Source: Gammaproteobacteria bacterium (GTDB taxonomy: Bacteria > Pseudomonadota > Gammaproteobacteria > Steroidobacterales > Steroidobacteraceae). From it: DNA of 8,242 nt. Under the pieces are notes generated by a model. It saw only the letters and a list, made by a program, of their open reading frames with translations, was not told the origin of the DNA and searched no databases. This document shows positions 1 to 6,581 of the stretch, piece after piece (within the stretch, counting starts at the first letter, position 1; the number at the start of each line of letters is the position of its first letter). The translations under genes and the position numbers were made by a program. Location of the stretch: contig VBNY01000372.1 of assembly GCA_005877705.1 (NCBI GenBank), positions 1 through 8,242 of the forward strand, written 5' to 3'.

Positions 1-268
1 AGCGGCGGAGCCCCAGTCGCTCAACGAGCTCCTGGTACTTCTGCGGTTGCGTCGCCTTAAGGTAATCGAGAAGCTTGCGGCGTTGGTTAACGAGCTTCAC
101 GAGCCCGCGCCGCGAAGCATGGTCGCGCTTGTGGGCGGTAAAGTGCTCGCCGAGGTCATTGATGCGCTCGGACAGGAGCGCGACCTGTACTTCAGGGGAG
201 CCGGTGTCGGCGGGTCCGCGGCGGAACTGCGCGAGAATTCCGCTTTTTTTCTCGCTGGTTAGAGCCAT
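1..268 (-). CDS. rpsO: 30S ribosomal protein S15 (stop codon runs off the left edge)
   Basis: S15 is a primary 16S rRNA-binding protein of the 30S platform that nucleates S6/S18 assembly and contributes to a bridge with the 50S subunit. The minus-strand frame from ATG at 268-266 encodes exactly 89 residues, the usual S15 length. It begins MALTSEKKSGILAQF and carries the family signatures DTGSPEVQVALL, HKRDHASRRGL, NQRRKLLDYL and the C-terminal ERLGLRR. Position 1 supplies the T of the stop codon, whose other two bases lie outside the window. An AGGA ribosome binding site lies 10 nt before the ATG (about 279-282). rpsO normally follows truB, as here, but a plus-strand lipoprotein gene is inserted between them, so it probably uses its own promoter. 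Identification is certain. Confidence 0.97.
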   Translation of the reverse strand, partial: MALTSEKKSGILAQFRRGPADTGSPEVQVALLSERINDLGEHFTAHKRDHASRRGLVKLVNQRRKLLDYLKATQPQKYQELVERLGLRR

Positions 269-312
269 TGCGCGATAATCCTAAATGCCTGTCTCGAGAG
301 CCCTTTTTGCAA

Positions 313-364
313 CCGCGGAATTCTACCCGCGCAGGCGCCCCTGCCACAAGTTTGCCGCGGAATT
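313..364. repeat. Pair of 10-bp direct repeats around the rpsO promoter
   Basis: CCGCGGAATT occurs at 313-322 and again at 355-364. The starts are 42 bp apart, close to four helical turns. One copy overlaps the -10 box and the other lies just upstream of the -35 box. Each contains the palindrome CCGCGG. This could be a twin operator or chance in GC-rich DNA. Confidence 0.4.
320..349 (-). promoter_or_regulatory. Probable sigma70-type promoter of rpsO
   Basis: On the minus strand a -10 box TAGAAT (325-320, one mismatch to TATAAT) lies 18 bp downstream of a weak -35 box TTGTGG (349-344). This would start transcription near 313, giving a leader of about 45 nt. Two copies of AATTCCGCGG flank the elements. 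The motif GGGTAGAAT recurs in the putative rimP-operon promoter at 6708-6700. The assignment is inferred from motif and position. Confidence 0.5.
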
Positions 365-410
365 TTGAATCAAATCGACCCCGGCAGGTCCAATCTTCGA
401 GGAGACCGCG

Positions 411-680
411 ATGTTGAAATCACTGCTGATCGGAGTCCCTCTGGCGGCCCTCGCGGCCGGGTGCGCGAGCGCGCCGCCTCCGCATGCCCTGACCGACACG
501 GGCGCGAGGTTCACTCACGAGCTGTGCCTTCCGGCGACCGGCACGCGGATAGCGGTACGGGAACGGGAATGCGCTGCGTTCGGCCGAACCTATACGGGCG
601 AGGAGATCCGCAACACGGGCGCCAGCACGGTTGATGAAGCGCTGCGCCTGCTCGACCCGTCCATCACCGTACACCGCTGA
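411..680 (+). CDS. Small putative lipoprotein with a TonB-plug-like C-terminus
   Basis: This 89-residue protein is not one I can name. Residues 2-17 form a type II signal peptide (Lys3, a hydrophobic stretch, then LAAGC with the lipidated cysteine at 18), predicting an envelope lipoprotein. A Pro-rich ASAPPP linker follows. Cys39 and Cys54 could form a disulfide in the periplasm. The C-terminal third (TGEEIRNTGASTVDEALRLL) resembles the short plug-domain motif of TonB-dependent receptors, but there is no barrel and nothing else of a receptor, so the role is unknown. The start is supported by a strong GAGGAG site (399-404) 6 nt before the ATG. The gene lies between truB and rpsO on the opposite strand and ends 7 bp from the truB stop. 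That it is a real gene rests on the lipobox plus the ribosome binding site. Confidence 0.72.
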   Translation: MLKSLLIGVPLAALAAGCASAPPPHALTDTGARFTHELCLPATGTRIAVRERECAAFGRTYTGEEIRNTGASTVDEALRLLDPSITVHR

Positions 681-687
681 CGCCGCA

Positions 688-1569
688 TCAGAAGACGAAC
701 AATCTACGCGGCTGCACGCTTCCCAGGCCGTCCGATTCGCCGATCCCGAGAAACCTGCCCGCCTCGTCGTAGAGCCTTACCCTGCAAGGCAGCCCGGTGG
801 CCGGTACGGTGACTGCTTGCCCGTGCCGCAGGCGCATCGCGTCCGTGAGCTCGAGCGAGATAGCGCTTAGGTGCCCAAGTGGCTGATCGGGCGGGAGAAT
901 TCTCGGCCAGGCGCCGGCCTGCCGGGCGGCGGCCACCGAATCCAGTGTCTCCATCGACTCGCCCTCGAACGGCTCGACATACAGCCGGCGCAACGCCGTG
1001 ACGTGTCCACAGGTACCGAGCGCTTTGGCAATGTCCTGCGCGAGCGTGCGCACGTACGTGCCTTTCGAGCACAGTGCTTGCAACTCGAGGCGGGCGGCGG
1101 CACTGAAGGCAAGCAACCGCAGCGCAAACAGCTCGATCGGCCGTGCCTCGCGCTCCACCTCCAGGCCCGCACGCGCGAGCTTGTACAGAGGTTGGCCCGC
1201 GCGCTTGATTGCCGAATACATCGGCGGAATCTGCGTCTGCGGGCCGAGAAAACCCTGCAGCACTGCATCGATCGCCGACTCATTCAGCGCCGGCACGGGC
1301 GCCGTCTCGACGACCGCGCCTGCCACATCTCCCGTCGCGGTGCGCAGACCCAAGCCAATCGTGAACCGATAGCATTTGCGCCCCGCGAGGATCTCCCCGG
1401 CGATCTTGGTCGCCTCGCCCAGACAGATCGGCAGCATCCCGGTGGCGAGCGGATCGAGACTGCCCACGTGACCGGCCTTGTGCGCGCCGAGCGTGCGGCG
1501 CACGCGCTGCAGCGCCGCGTTCGACGACAGGCCCGCGGGCTTGTCGAGCAGCAGAATACCGCTCTCCAT
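688..1569 (-). CDS. truB: tRNA pseudouridine(55) synthase TruB
   Basis: TruB isomerises U55 to pseudouridine in the T-loop of elongator tRNAs and also acts as a tRNA folding chaperone in the cytoplasm. The 293-residue protein opens with GILLLDKPAGLSS (motif I) and has the catalytic motif GHVGSLDPLATGMLPI with Asp39 as nucleophile, then IPPMYSAIK and CSKGTYVRTL (motif III, RNA binding). The C-terminal PUA-like part ends at QPRRLFVF. Length is slightly short of E. coli (314) because the N-terminal tail is shorter. I chose ATG 1569-1567 because family homology begins there. It lies 20 bp after the rbfA stop, with no clear Shine-Dalgarno, which suggests coupling to rbfA. The frame stays open upstream across rbfA, but that extension is unrelated to TruB. 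The 3' end converges on the lipoprotein gene with no visible terminator. Confidence 0.97.
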   Translation of the reverse strand: MESGILLLDKPAGLSSNAALQRVRRTLGAHKAGHVGSLDPLATGMLPICLGEATKIAGEILAGRKCYRFTIGLGLRTATGDVAGAVVETAPVPALNESAIDAVLQGFLGPQTQIPPMYSAIKRAGQPLYKLARAGLEVEREARPIELFALRLLAFSAAARLELQALCSKGTYVRTLAQDIAKALGTCGHVTALRRLYVEPFEGESMETLDSVAAARQAGAWPRILPPDQPLGHLSAISLELTDAMRLRHGQAVTVPATGLPCRVRLYDEAGRFLGIGESDGLGSVQPRRLFVF

Positions 1570-1589
1570 GGTGCTGGAGTTGTGTTGGT

Positions 1590-1994
1590 TTAAGACTCGT
1601 CCGCGTCGGGCGAATCGGCCGCCAGGTCGCCGGCGGCGTGGCTGGCGCGATCGCCGGTCACGGCGCGGTCGATGAGCCCCGTGAGGCGCGCAGCCCGGTC
1701 CGCGGTGTCGTCGACGAGGAACTCGAGTCGCGGCGCGTGCCGCAAGCCGAGCCGCCGGCCGACTTCTCCGCGCAGGAATCCGCCGGCGTGCGTGAGTCCG
1801 ACGCGCACTTCTTCCGACGGATGTCGCGCAGCGAATGGAGTAAAGAACACTCGCGCGACGCCCATGTCGGGCGCGAGACTCACGCCGGTAATCGTCACAT
1901 TGCCGACGCGCGGGTCTTTCACCTCTCGCGCGATCACCTCGGAGAGCACGCGGTGGATCTGCGCCTCGATCCTGCGAGTACGTGCCTCCGCCAT
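1590..1994 (-). CDS. rbfA: 30S ribosome-binding factor RbfA
   Basis: RbfA is a small KH-like protein that binds immature 30S subunits near the 5' end of 16S rRNA and is needed for late small-subunit maturation and cold adaptation. The 134-residue product begins MAEARTRRIEAQIHRVLSEV and contains REVKDPRVGNVTITGV and APRLEFLVDD, matching the family along its length. An acidic tail (ADSPDADES) resembles that of other gammaproteobacterial RbfA proteins. ATG 1994-1992 overlaps the infB stop by one base (TAATG), typical of translational coupling. An upstream in-frame start 13 codons earlier would add residues unlike the family and lies inside infB. Together with RimP and TruB it forms the RNA and ribosome maturation part of this operon. 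Confidence 0.95.
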   Translation of the reverse strand: MAEARTRRIEAQIHRVLSEVIAREVKDPRVGNVTITGVSLAPDMGVARVFFTPFAARHPSEEVRVGLTHAGGFLRGEVGRRLGLRHAPRLEFLVDDTADRAARLTGLIDRAVTGDRASHAAGDLAADSPDADES

Positions 1995-3478
1995 TACTGC
2001 AGCGTCCGGGCAACCTCGATGCGGGCAAAGCACTCGATCTGATCACCGACGCGCACGTCCTGGTAGTTCTTCACACCGATACCGCATTCGGTGCCGGCGC
2101 GCACTTCGTTGACATCATCCTTGAAGCGGCGCAGCGACTCGAGCGCGCCCTCGAAGATCACGACGTTGTCACGCAGCACGCGAATCGGATTGTTGCGCCG
2201 GACGACGCCCTCCGTGACCAGACAGCCGGCGACGACGCCGAACTTGCTCGAGCGGAACACCTCGCGTACCTGGGCCACTCCCACGATCTGCTCCTTGATC
2301 TCCGGCTGCAACATGCCGGACATCATCTGCTTCACGTCGTCGATGGCTTCGTAGATGATGCTGTAGTAGCGCACTTCGACGCCGGTTTCCTTGACGGCAT
2401 CGCGCGCGCCCGAGTCGGCCCGTACATTGAAGCCTATGATGAGGGCCTTCGATGCCGCGGCCAGCTGCACGTCGGACACGGTAATGCCCCCGAGCCCGCT
2501 CGCGATCACCTTCACCTGCACTTCCTCAGTCGAGAGCTTGGTGAGCGCTTCGCGCAGCGCCTCGACGCTGCCCTGGACGTCCCCCTTGATGAGCACCGAG
2601 ACGACGCCCGCCTTGTCCTCTCCCATCTGCGAGAAGACGTCCTCCGCACGCGTCGCCTGCCGCGCCAGCTTCACGTCGCGGAACTTACCCTGCCGATACA
2701 GAGCAACCTCGCGCGCCTTGCGCTCGCTTTCGACCACGAGAATCTCATCTCCCGCATTCGGCGCGCTGGACAGCCCCAGCACGACGACCGGCATCGAAGG
2801 CGGAGCTTCCTGCACCGGTCGGCCGCCCTCGTCGAACATGGCGCGGACGCGGCCGAATTCCGAGCCCGCGATGATCGGATCCCCCATGCGCAGGGTGCCT
2901 TTCTTCACGAGCACGGTCGCCACCGCGCCGCGCCCCTTCTCGACGCTCGACTCGATGACGACGCCCGAGGCGAGCCCGGTGCGCGGCGCGCGCAGCTCGA
3001 GCACCTCCGCCTGCAGCAGGATCGACTCGAGCAGTTGATCGATACCCTGGCCCGTGCGGGCCGAGACGTTGACGAAGATAGTCTGCCCGCCCCACTCCTC
3101 GGGGATGACCTCGTGCTTCGACAGCTCGGTACGCACCCGATCCGGATCGGCTTCGTTCTTGTCGATCTTGTTGACCGCGACGACGATCGGAACACCCGCC
3201 GCGCGCGCGTGCTGGATGGCCTCGATCGTCTGCGGCATCACGCCGTCATCGGCCGCCACAACCAGCACCACGACGTCGGTAGCCTTCGCACCGCGCGCCC
3301 GCATCGCAGTAAAGGCGGCATGGCCCGGAGTGTCGAGGAACGTCACGACGCCCTTCGGGGTCTCGACATGGTAGGCGCCGATGTGCTGCGTGATTCCGCC
3401 CGCCTCGCCCGCTGCAACCTTCGTGCGCCGAATGTAGTCGAGCAACGAGGTCTTGCCGTGGTCGACATGGCCCATCAC
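1994..3478 (-). CDS. infB: Translation initiation factor IF-2, G domain and C-terminal part (infB, 3' segment of a broken gene)
   Basis: IF2 is the GTPase that brings fMet-tRNA to the 30S subunit and promotes 50S joining. This segment of about 494 residues holds the whole catalytic and tRNA-binding core: P-loop GHVDHGKT (3-10), GGITQHIG switch I, DTPGH (49-53), NKID (103-106), the SAR G5 motif, then domains II, III and the fMet-tRNA-binding domain IV ending RIEVARTLQ. It aligns with E. coli IF2 without gaps. The only start available in this frame is GTG 3478-3476, since a stop lies at 3524-3526. Starting there would cut the first beta strand just before the P-loop, so this is not a believable natural N-terminus. 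The frame should be joined to the upstream segments; the full gene spans 1994-4384. The stop overlaps the rbfA start. Confidence 0.93.
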   Translation of the reverse strand: MMGHVDHGKTSLLDYIRRTKVAAGEAGGITQHIGAYHVETPKGVVTFLDTPGHAAFTAMRARGAKATDVVVLVVAADDGVMPQTIEAIQHARAAGVPIVVAVNKIDKNEADPDRVRTELSKHEVIPEEWGGQTIFVNVSARTGQGIDQLLESILLQAEVLELRAPRTGLASGVVIESSVEKGRGAVATVLVKKGTLRMGDPIIAGSEFGRVRAMFDEGGRPVQEAPPSMPVVVLGLSSAPNAGDEILVVESERKAREVALYRQGKFRDVKLARQATRAEDVFSQMGEDKAGVVSVLIKGDVQGSVEALREALTKLSTEEVQVKVIASGLGGITVSDVQLAAASKALIIGFNVRADSGARDAVKETGVEVRYYSIIYEAIDDVKQMMSGMLQPEIKEQIVGVAQVREVFRSSKFGVVAGCLVTEGVVRRNNPIRVLRDNVVIFEGALESLRRFKDDVNEVRAGTECGIGVKNYQDVRVGDQIECFARIEVARTLQ

Positions 3479-3494
3479 CGTGACGGTCGATCGG
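3479..3494 (-). other. infB lesion 2: about 40 codons and the frame lost
   Basis: Upstream homology ends at MATINQ-Pro-Ile-Asp (to 3486). Downstream homology begins at Val-Thr-Val-Met-Gly-His (from 3484), leaving a single C at 3485. In E. coli IF2 about 45 residues lie between these blocks. The frame change fits a deletion of 3n+2 bases, for example about 125 or 128. The missing part includes the end of the second IF2_N domain and the linker to the G domain. Confidence 0.75.
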
Positions 3495-4028
3495 CTGGTT
3501 GATAGTCGCCATGACGCCCATGTTCATCAGTACTTTGATGACTTCGGTCGCCTTGACGGCCATCTTCTGCGCCAGCTCCGCAACCGTGACGGTCTCGCCG
3601 ACGCTGACCTCGCGCACAACCGGCGCAGTCGGCATCTCGAAGCCATGCCGCCCTTCCGCGGACGCGGGTAGCGGACGAGACTTCGTGCGGCGCTTCTTCT
3701 TGTAGCGAGAGCTCACGTCACCCGTGACGTGCAACTCCTGACGGCCGTAACGGGTGTGCTTGTCATCCGGGGCCGGCGCAGGAGGAGGCGCCGTCGTCGG
3801 CCGCTCCCGTACAGTTGGCGCAGCAGCAGCGGCCTGCGTCCGCTCACGGGCTGCCGGCGCGGGCGACGACGCGGCTACAGCCGCTTGTGGGCGCTCACGC
3901 GGCTCCCGCGGCGGCTCAATCACACGGCGTTGCTGTTCGTCACGCTCGCGCTCACGGCGCTCCTCGTCCTCACGAACACGTTGTTCGGCAACGCGCCGGG
4001 CTTCCTCTTGCGCCTTCTTGCGCGCCGC
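3486..4028 (-). CDS. infB: IF-2 linker and second N-terminal domain (infB, middle segment of a broken gene)
   Basis: This out-of-frame middle part of infB has no start of its own suited to IF2. Read from 4028, it continues the charged helical region (AARKKAQEEARR, ERRERERDEQQRR), then an Ala/Pro-rich linker, a basic patch (YKKKRRTKSR) and the second IF2_N domain (VGETVTVAELAQKMAVKATE, GVMATINQ). Homology stops at Pro-Ile-Asp (3494-3486). Beyond that this frame reads unrelated residues until a stop at 3246-3248. Its first in-frame start codon is GTG 3923. In E. coli IF2 about 45 further residues separate this point from the G domain; they are absent here. Confidence 0.85.
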
Positions 4029-4384
4029 TTCTGATCGAGCTCGTCCTGCTGCTGGCGAGCCTGCTCCTCCAGAACGTCGCGCTTGATGTAGGTGCGCTTG
4101 CGGCGAACCTCGACGTTCACCGTGCGTGCGCGCCCCTGCGCGCTGGCGAGCTTCAGCTCGCTCTGCGTCTTGCGCTTGAGGGTGATCTTGCGAGGCGCGG
4201 CGTCGCCGTCGTCCTCGCTGCCGTGGCTGCGGCGCAGGTGCGTGAGCAGCTCGAGCTTGGCATCGTCGCTGATGCGATCGGTGGGACCGGAGACCTTGAT
4301 GCCTGCCTGATCGAGCTGCACGAGCAGTCGGTCGACCGGCACCTTCAGGACTTCGGCGAATTGGGAGACTGTCACTTCCGCCAT
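3920..4384 (-). CDS. infB: IF-2 N-terminal domain (infB, 5' segment of a broken gene)
   Basis: This is the true start of infB. ATG 4384-4382 has GAGG 9 nt upstream and follows the nusA stop by 19 bp. The first residues, MAEVTVSQFAEVLKVPVDRL and QAGIKVSGPTDRISDDAK, are the first IF2_N fold. KITLKRKTQSELK and a basic, Gln-rich helix follow. IF2 homology in this frame ends at LDQK (about 4028). After that the frame yields Arg-rich nonsense (RRARRRKRKPG) and stops at 3920. A single missing base near 4028 explains the shift. This frame is the same as that of the G-domain segment, the middle segment being shifted relative to both. Confidence 0.88.
   Translation of the reverse strand: MAEVTVSQFAEVLKVPVDRLLVQLDQAGIKVSGPTDRISDDAKLELLTHLRRSHGSEDDGDAAPRKITLKRKTQSELKLASAQGRARTVNVEVRRKRTYIKRDVLEEQARQQQDELDQKRRARRRKRKPGALPNNVFVRTRSAVSASVTNSNAV
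4022..4031 (-). other. infB frameshift site 1 (one base missing)
   Basis: Reading on the minus strand, LDQK homology ends at AAG (4030-4028). The expected continuation, Ala-Ala-Arg-Lys-Lys-Ala, is in the frame whose first GCG is 4028-4026. Restoring one G (AAG GCG GCG CGC) rejoins the frames. The local run of G/C and GCG repeats is error-prone in sequencing. Confidence 0.75.
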
Positions 4385-4403
4385 ATGCTAAAACCTCGCA
4401 GCG

Positions 4404-5906
4404 TCATCTATCGCTGCCCGCCTCAAACCAGTGGGCGCGTGCTGTCATGATGAGCTTGCCGGCTTCGTCGGCGGCGAGCCCTTCGATGTCGGCGAGATCG
4501 TCCACGGACTGCTCGGCCAGATCCTCGCGCGTGCGCACCCCGCGCCGCGCCAGCGCCAGCGCCAGGTCGGGGCTCATACCCTCGAGCAGCAGCAGATCAT
4601 CGGCCGGCATCGACTGATCGAGCGTCTCCTCGCTCGCGATCGCCTGGGTCAGCAGCACGTCGCGTGCGCGGTTACGCAGCTCCTTCACGATGTCCTGGTC
4701 GAACTCCTCGATCGCGGCAAGCTCCGCCTGTGGGACGTAAGCGATCTCCTCGATCGTGGAGAAGCCTTCCTGCGCCAGGATCGTGGCGACATCCTCATCG
4801 ACGTCGAGCTGCTTCATGAAGTTCTGCACGAGCTCCTTGGCTTCCGTTTCGCTCTTGGCCTCGGCGTCGGACTCGGTCATCACATTCAGCTCCCAGCCGG
4901 TGAGCTGACTGGCGAGGCGGATGTTCTGGCCGCCGCGGCCGATGGCCTGCGACAGCTTCTCCTCGGACACGGCGATATCCATGCTGTGCGAGTCCTCGTC
5001 CACGACGATGGACATGACCTCGGCCGGCGACATCGCGTTGATGACGAACTGCGCCGGGTTGTCGTCGTACGGGATGATGTCCACGCGCTCGCCGGCGATC
5101 TCGTTGGACACCGCCTGCACGCGCGAGCCGCGCATGCCGACGCACGCGCCGACCGGATCGATGCGCGGATCATTGCTGCGTACCGCGATCTTGGCGCGCA
5201 CGCCCGGATCGCGCGCCGCGCCGAGGATCTGGATGAGGCCCTGTCCGACTTCGGGCACCTCCAGCTTGAACAGCTCGATCAGGAACTCGGGTGCGGTGCG
5301 TGTCAGGAAAAGCTGCGGGCCGCGGGGCTCGGTGCGCACTTCCTTCAGGAACGCCTTGATGCGGTCCTGCGGCTTCACCTGCTCGCGCGGGATCATGTCC
5401 GTGCGCGGCACGAAGCCTTCGGCGTTGCCGCCGAGGTCCACATAGATCCCGTTGCGGTCGACGCGCTTGACGACGCCGCTCACGAGCGTGCCAACGCGGT
5501 CCCGGTACGCGTCCACCACCTGCGCGCGCTCGGCCTCGCGCACCTTCTGCACGATGACCTGCTTCGCCTGCTGCGCGGCTATGCGGCCGAAGGCGACCGA
5601 CTCCATCGGCTGCTCCACATAGCCGCCCACCTCGGCCTTGGGGTCCAGCTCTTGCGCATCCTCGAGTCGCAGCTCGCGCTCGGGCACCTCCAGCTCCTTG
5701 GAATCGTCGGCAAAGACTTTCCAGCGGCGGAATGTCTCGTAGTCGCCGCTCTTGCGATCGATGGACACGCGCGCATCCCACTCCTCCCCGTATTTCTTGC
5801 GGGTGGCGGACGCCAGCGCGGCTTCGAGCGCCTCGAAGATCACTTCCTTGTCGACGCCCTTCTCGTTGGAGACGGCATCGACAACCATCAGGATTTCCTT
5901 GTTCAC
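4404..5906 (-). CDS. nusA: Transcription termination/antitermination factor NusA
   Basis: NusA binds RNA polymerase at the RNA exit channel, stabilises hairpin pauses, stimulates intrinsic termination, and takes part in rRNA antitermination. The 500-residue product matches E. coli NusA (495) throughout. Residues 1 to about 125 are the polymerase-binding domain (NKEILMVVDAVSNEKGV, RKSGDYETFRRW). An S1 domain follows (GVVKRVDRNGIYVDLGGNAE), then KH1 (DPVGACVGMRGSRVQAVS) and KH2 (AIGRGGQNIRLASQLTGWEL). The two C-terminal acidic repeats of gammaproteobacterial NusA run from about residue 365 (FSTIEEIAYVP and REDLAEQSVDDLADIEGL). The start is GTG 5906-5904, chosen because homology begins exactly at NKEI and GAGGT lies 10 nt upstream. 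A strong GC hairpin lies just 5' of that site. NusA is known to autoregulate this operon in E. coli. Confidence 0.97.
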   Translation of the reverse strand: MNKEILMVVDAVSNEKGVDKEVIFEALEAALASATRKKYGEEWDARVSIDRKSGDYETFRRWKVFADDSKELEVPERELRLEDAQELDPKAEVGGYVEQPMESVAFGRIAAQQAKQVIVQKVREAERAQVVDAYRDRVGTLVSGVVKRVDRNGIYVDLGGNAEGFVPRTDMIPREQVKPQDRIKAFLKEVRTEPRGPQLFLTRTAPEFLIELFKLEVPEVGQGLIQILGAARDPGVRAKIAVRSNDPRIDPVGACVGMRGSRVQAVSNEIAGERVDIIPYDDNPAQFVINAMSPAEVMSIVVDEDSHSMDIAVSEEKLSQAIGRGGQNIRLASQLTGWELNVMTESDAEAKSETEAKELVQNFMKQLDVDEDVATILAQEGFSTIEEIAYVPQAELAAIEEFDQDIVKELRNRARDVLLTQAIASEETLDQSMPADDLLLLEGMSPDLALALARRGVRTREDLAEQSVDDLADIEGLAADEAGKLIMTARAHWFEAGSDR

Positions 5907-5925
5907 TTGCTTGTCTACCTCTCAC

Positions 5926-5973
5926 GCGCGCTGCGCGCTGCCCATCAGCGGCGCGCCGCGGGGCGCAGCGCGC
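5926..5973 (-). promoter_or_regulatory. Strong inverted repeat between rimP and nusA
   Basis: GCGCGCTGCGC (5926-5936) is the perfect 11-bp reverse complement of GCGCAGCGCGC (5963-5973). The 26-nt loop contains a 12-bp palindrome (5948-5959). It fills most of the 73-bp rimP-nusA gap and ends 4 nt before the nusA GAGGT site (5921-5917). No U-run follows, so it is not a standard terminator. It could be an mRNA pause, processing or translational control hairpin. Confidence 0.6.
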
Positions 5974-5979
5974 TCAAGC

Positions 5980-6438
5980 TCAAGGCGCGAGCCTCGCCTT
6001 ACCGATCTCTGCAAAGGCAACCGACACCTTCTGCTGGTCGACCTCGAGGGCGATGCCCGCATCGTCGACCGAAAGCAGCGTGCCGGTGTAGCGGCGGCGC
6101 CCCTCGCGCGGCACCTTCAACTCGATGAATACCCGCGAGCCCACGAAGCGCCCGAAATGCGCCTGTGTGCGCAGCACCCGGTCAAAGCCCGGCGACGACA
6201 CCTCGAGCGTATAGGCCGTGGGAATCGGGTCGGCCACATCGAGCACAGCCGATACCTCCCGGCTCACCCGCTCGCAGTCCTCCAGGCCCACGCCCTCAGG
6301 TCGATCGATGAACAGGCGCACCGTGGCGTGCGCGCGCCCCGAGGTGTGCTCGAGCTCGACGAGCTCGTAGCCCAGCCTCCCGAGCAAGGGCTCTATGAGG
6401 CTGATGAGCCGCTCTCGCAAGATCGCCGTCGCCACCAT
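5980..6438 (-). CDS. rimP: Ribosome maturation factor RimP
   Basis: RimP binds free 30S subunits and is needed for efficient maturation of the 3' major (head) domain of 16S rRNA. The 152-residue protein matches E. coli RimP (150) end to end: LLGRLGYELVELEHTSGR, the DDC-like stretch LEDCERVSREVSAVLDVADP, the hallmark YTLEVSSPGFDRVL, and GRFVGSRVFIEL leading into the C-terminal SH3-like half ending KARLAP. ATG 6438-6436 was chosen because homology starts with MVATAILRERL; the codon after it (GTG) could also serve. The frame stays open to 6603, but the added residues come from terminator and repeat sequence. The ribosome binding site is weak (GGCGGG). It is the first gene of the nusA-infB operon, its usual position. 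Confidence 0.95.
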   Translation of the reverse strand: MVATAILRERLISLIEPLLGRLGYELVELEHTSGRAHATVRLFIDRPEGVGLEDCERVSREVSAVLDVADPIPTAYTLEVSSPGFDRVLRTQAHFGRFVGSRVFIELKVPREGRRRYTGTLLSVDDAGIALEVDQQKVSVAFAEIGKARLAP

Positions 6439-6454
6439 TTTCCCGCCGTTACCA

Positions 6455-6579
6455 CGAGGCCCTTTCAACCAACTACACAAAGCCCCCGGCAGAACCGGCA
6501 CGCTTGCAGGCAAAGCCACGCCTTTGCCCGCAGCCCGCTTTGGACCGACAAATAACAGCCGCGAGGCCCTTTCAGCCAA
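6455..6579 (-). repeat. 18-bp direct repeat in the rimP leader
   Basis: TTGGYTGAAAGGGCCTCG on the minus strand occurs at 6579-6562 and 6472-6455 with one mismatch, 107 bp apart. The second copy ends 16 bp before the rimP start. Both contain AAAGGGCC, the complement of GGCCCTTT in the 3' arm and U-tract of the terminator at 6582-6601. Confidence 0.65.
6506..6531 (-). other. Stem-loop in the rimP leader
   Basis: GCAGGCAAAG (6506-6515) and CTTTGCCCGC (6522-6531) are inverted repeats with one mismatch that becomes a G-U pair in RNA, around a 6-nt loop. It has no U-tract. It lies between the two 18-bp repeats in the untranslated leader of rimP. Confidence 0.5.
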
Positions 6580-6581
6580 AT

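Noticed and set aside
688..2046. A 452-codon version of truB extending through rbfA
   Set aside because: The N-terminal 159 residues are an out-of-frame reading of rbfA with no TruB homology; ATG 1569 is the family start.
1982..3502. Open frame of 506 codons on the plus strand
   Set aside because: It is exactly antisense to the conserved infB G domain and has the His/Asp/Leu/Arg-rich make-up of a shadow frame in GC-rich DNA.
3240..4040. Programmed frameshifting in infB
   Set aside because: No slippery heptamer or stimulatory structure is evident, and one lesion also removes about 40 conserved-region codons, which frameshifting cannot explain.
4431..6128. Open frame of 565 codons on the plus strand
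   Set aside because: It is antisense to nusA and the end of rimP, has no recognisable domain, and is explained by codon bias of the real genes.
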